Part shown: positions 5,184 through 5,501 of the stretch, in pieces
How the letters are laid out: each line of letters begins with the position of its first letter
How positions within the stretch are numbered: the first letter of the stretch is position 1
Origin: Spirochaetaceae bacterium
GTDB taxonomy: Bacteria; Spirochaetota; Spirochaetia; SZUA-6; Bin103
NCBI GenBank assembly: GCA_026710565.1
Contig: JAPOQV010000344.1
Coordinates: 1 to 5,501 of the forward strand
DNA length: 5,501 bases
Direction: 5' to 3'
Program-made: the position numbers and the translations under genes
The notes under the pieces: generated by a model
What the model saw: only the letters and a program-made list of their open reading frames with translations
Database searches by the model: none
Told to the model about the DNA's origin: nothing

Positions 5184-5501
5184 TTACTTAATGGAATTCC
5201 GATTCTCAGTCAAGTGCGCCAGCGCCGATCGTGCCGCTCGGTCACCGAGGGTTCCCCAGCGGCACCAGCAGATCAGCTCGTCCACGCCGCCGGCGGCAAG
5301 CTCGGCCACGGCCGTGTCGAGCGTGTGCGGGGTGCCGACGATCGCGCGCTCCGCGAGGTACGCGGCCACCTGGGCGTCATCAGGCTCGGGCAGCCCGACC
5401 AGCCGGTTGCGGCGGGGGGGGGGCCAGCGCGGGGGAGCGAGCACCTCACAGTCCCGATCGCCGTCCGGGCGGGGCGCCACCAGAACCCGCACCCCCCATC
5501 C
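5184..5501 (-). CDS. luciferase-like (LLM class) flavin-dependent oxidoreductase, C-terminal part
   Basis: The frame is open from the window edge to a TAA at 5186-5184, about 105 residues, so the N-terminal portion of the TIM barrel lies outside. The C-terminus carries the typical LLM ending: AAYLAERAIVGTP, a helix TLDTAVAELAAG, then GVDELICWCRWGTL, which corresponds to the last barrel strand and the helix that packs on it in F420- or FMN-dependent monooxygenases of this class. The part before that (VRVLVAPRPDGD...) could correspond to the strand that usually reads like VYVA in these proteins. A run of ten C on the coding strand (plus positions 5414-5423) interrupts the region with a proline stretch; both flanks read sensibly in the same frame, but a sequencing or assembly error in the run is possible. 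The cofactor (FMN or F420) cannot be told from this end. Confidence 0.7.
   Translation of the reverse strand, partial: GWGVRVLVAPRPDGDRDCEVLAPPRWPPPRRNRLVGLPEPDDAQVAAYLAERAIVGTPHTLDTAVAELAAGGVDELICWCRWGTLGDRAARSALAHLTENRNSIK
5185..5213 (-). promoter_or_regulatory. candidate promoter of the YceI-family gene
   Basis: On the minus strand TTGACT (5213-5208, five of six -35 matches) is followed by TAAGTA (5190-5185) after 17 bases, or by TTAAGT after 16 bases. The -10 match is weak, but the segment is the most AT-rich in the area. It would give a leader of roughly 100 bases containing the inverted repeat and a normal Shine-Dalgarno. It lies inside the last codons of the upstream luciferase-like gene. 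Confidence 0.45.

Noticed and set aside
1..5501. CRISPR array, tRNA, rRNA or intact insertion sequence
   Set aside because: No regularly spaced repeats, no cloverleaf-like segment and no transposase motif or paired terminal repeats were seen on either strand.

Overview
High-GC bacterial DNA with compact genes, GTG as well as ATG starts, and start codons that mostly lack a Shine-Dalgarno sequence but sit a few bases downstream of a TAnnnT-type -10 box. No ribosomal RNA or other taxonomic marker is present, so the phylum stays open. The gene content (twin phytanoyl-CoA dioxygenase-like genes, a Gfo/Idh/MocA oxidoreductase, a luciferase-like oxidoreductase, an HNH-endonuclease-type helical protein) resembles the large, gene-family-rich genomes of environmental or host-associated bacteria. 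That is an impression, not a demonstration.

Layout. Positions 1-533 (minus) hold the N-terminal part of a protein of the HNH-endonuclease type, cut by the window edge. Positions 534-1160 hold no intact gene but are not empty. On the minus strand there is a short, clearly decayed piece of a DUF262 (GmrSD N-terminal/ParB-like fold) gene with an in-frame stop and a -1 frameshift, followed by an open but doubtful stretch. Positions 1161-3900 (plus) form the core of the window: a promoter, a Gfo/Idh/MocA oxidoreductase, and two non-identical PhyH-family Fe(II)/2-oxoglutarate dioxygenases. The second dioxygenase overlaps the first by ATGA. Positions 3897-4235 (minus) encode a short nucleotidyltransferase-domain protein that appears to lack its C-terminus; its stop codon shares the palindrome CTAG with the stop of the last plus-strand gene. 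Positions 4423-5080 (minus) hold a secreted YceI-family protein with its own terminator, ribosome binding site, leader hairpin and candidate promoter. Positions 5184-5501 (minus) are the C-terminal end of a luciferase-like flavin oxidoreductase, cut by the window edge.

How it fits together. The three plus-strand genes look like a small catabolic or tailoring cassette: an NAD(P)-dependent dehydrogenase of the sugar/polyol type with two oxygen-dependent hydroxylases, probably acting on related small molecules. The substrate cannot be read from the sequence. The flanks carry worn-down accessory genes (DUF262, truncated nucleotidyltransferase), which suggests the cassette lies in a region with a history of insertion and deletion.
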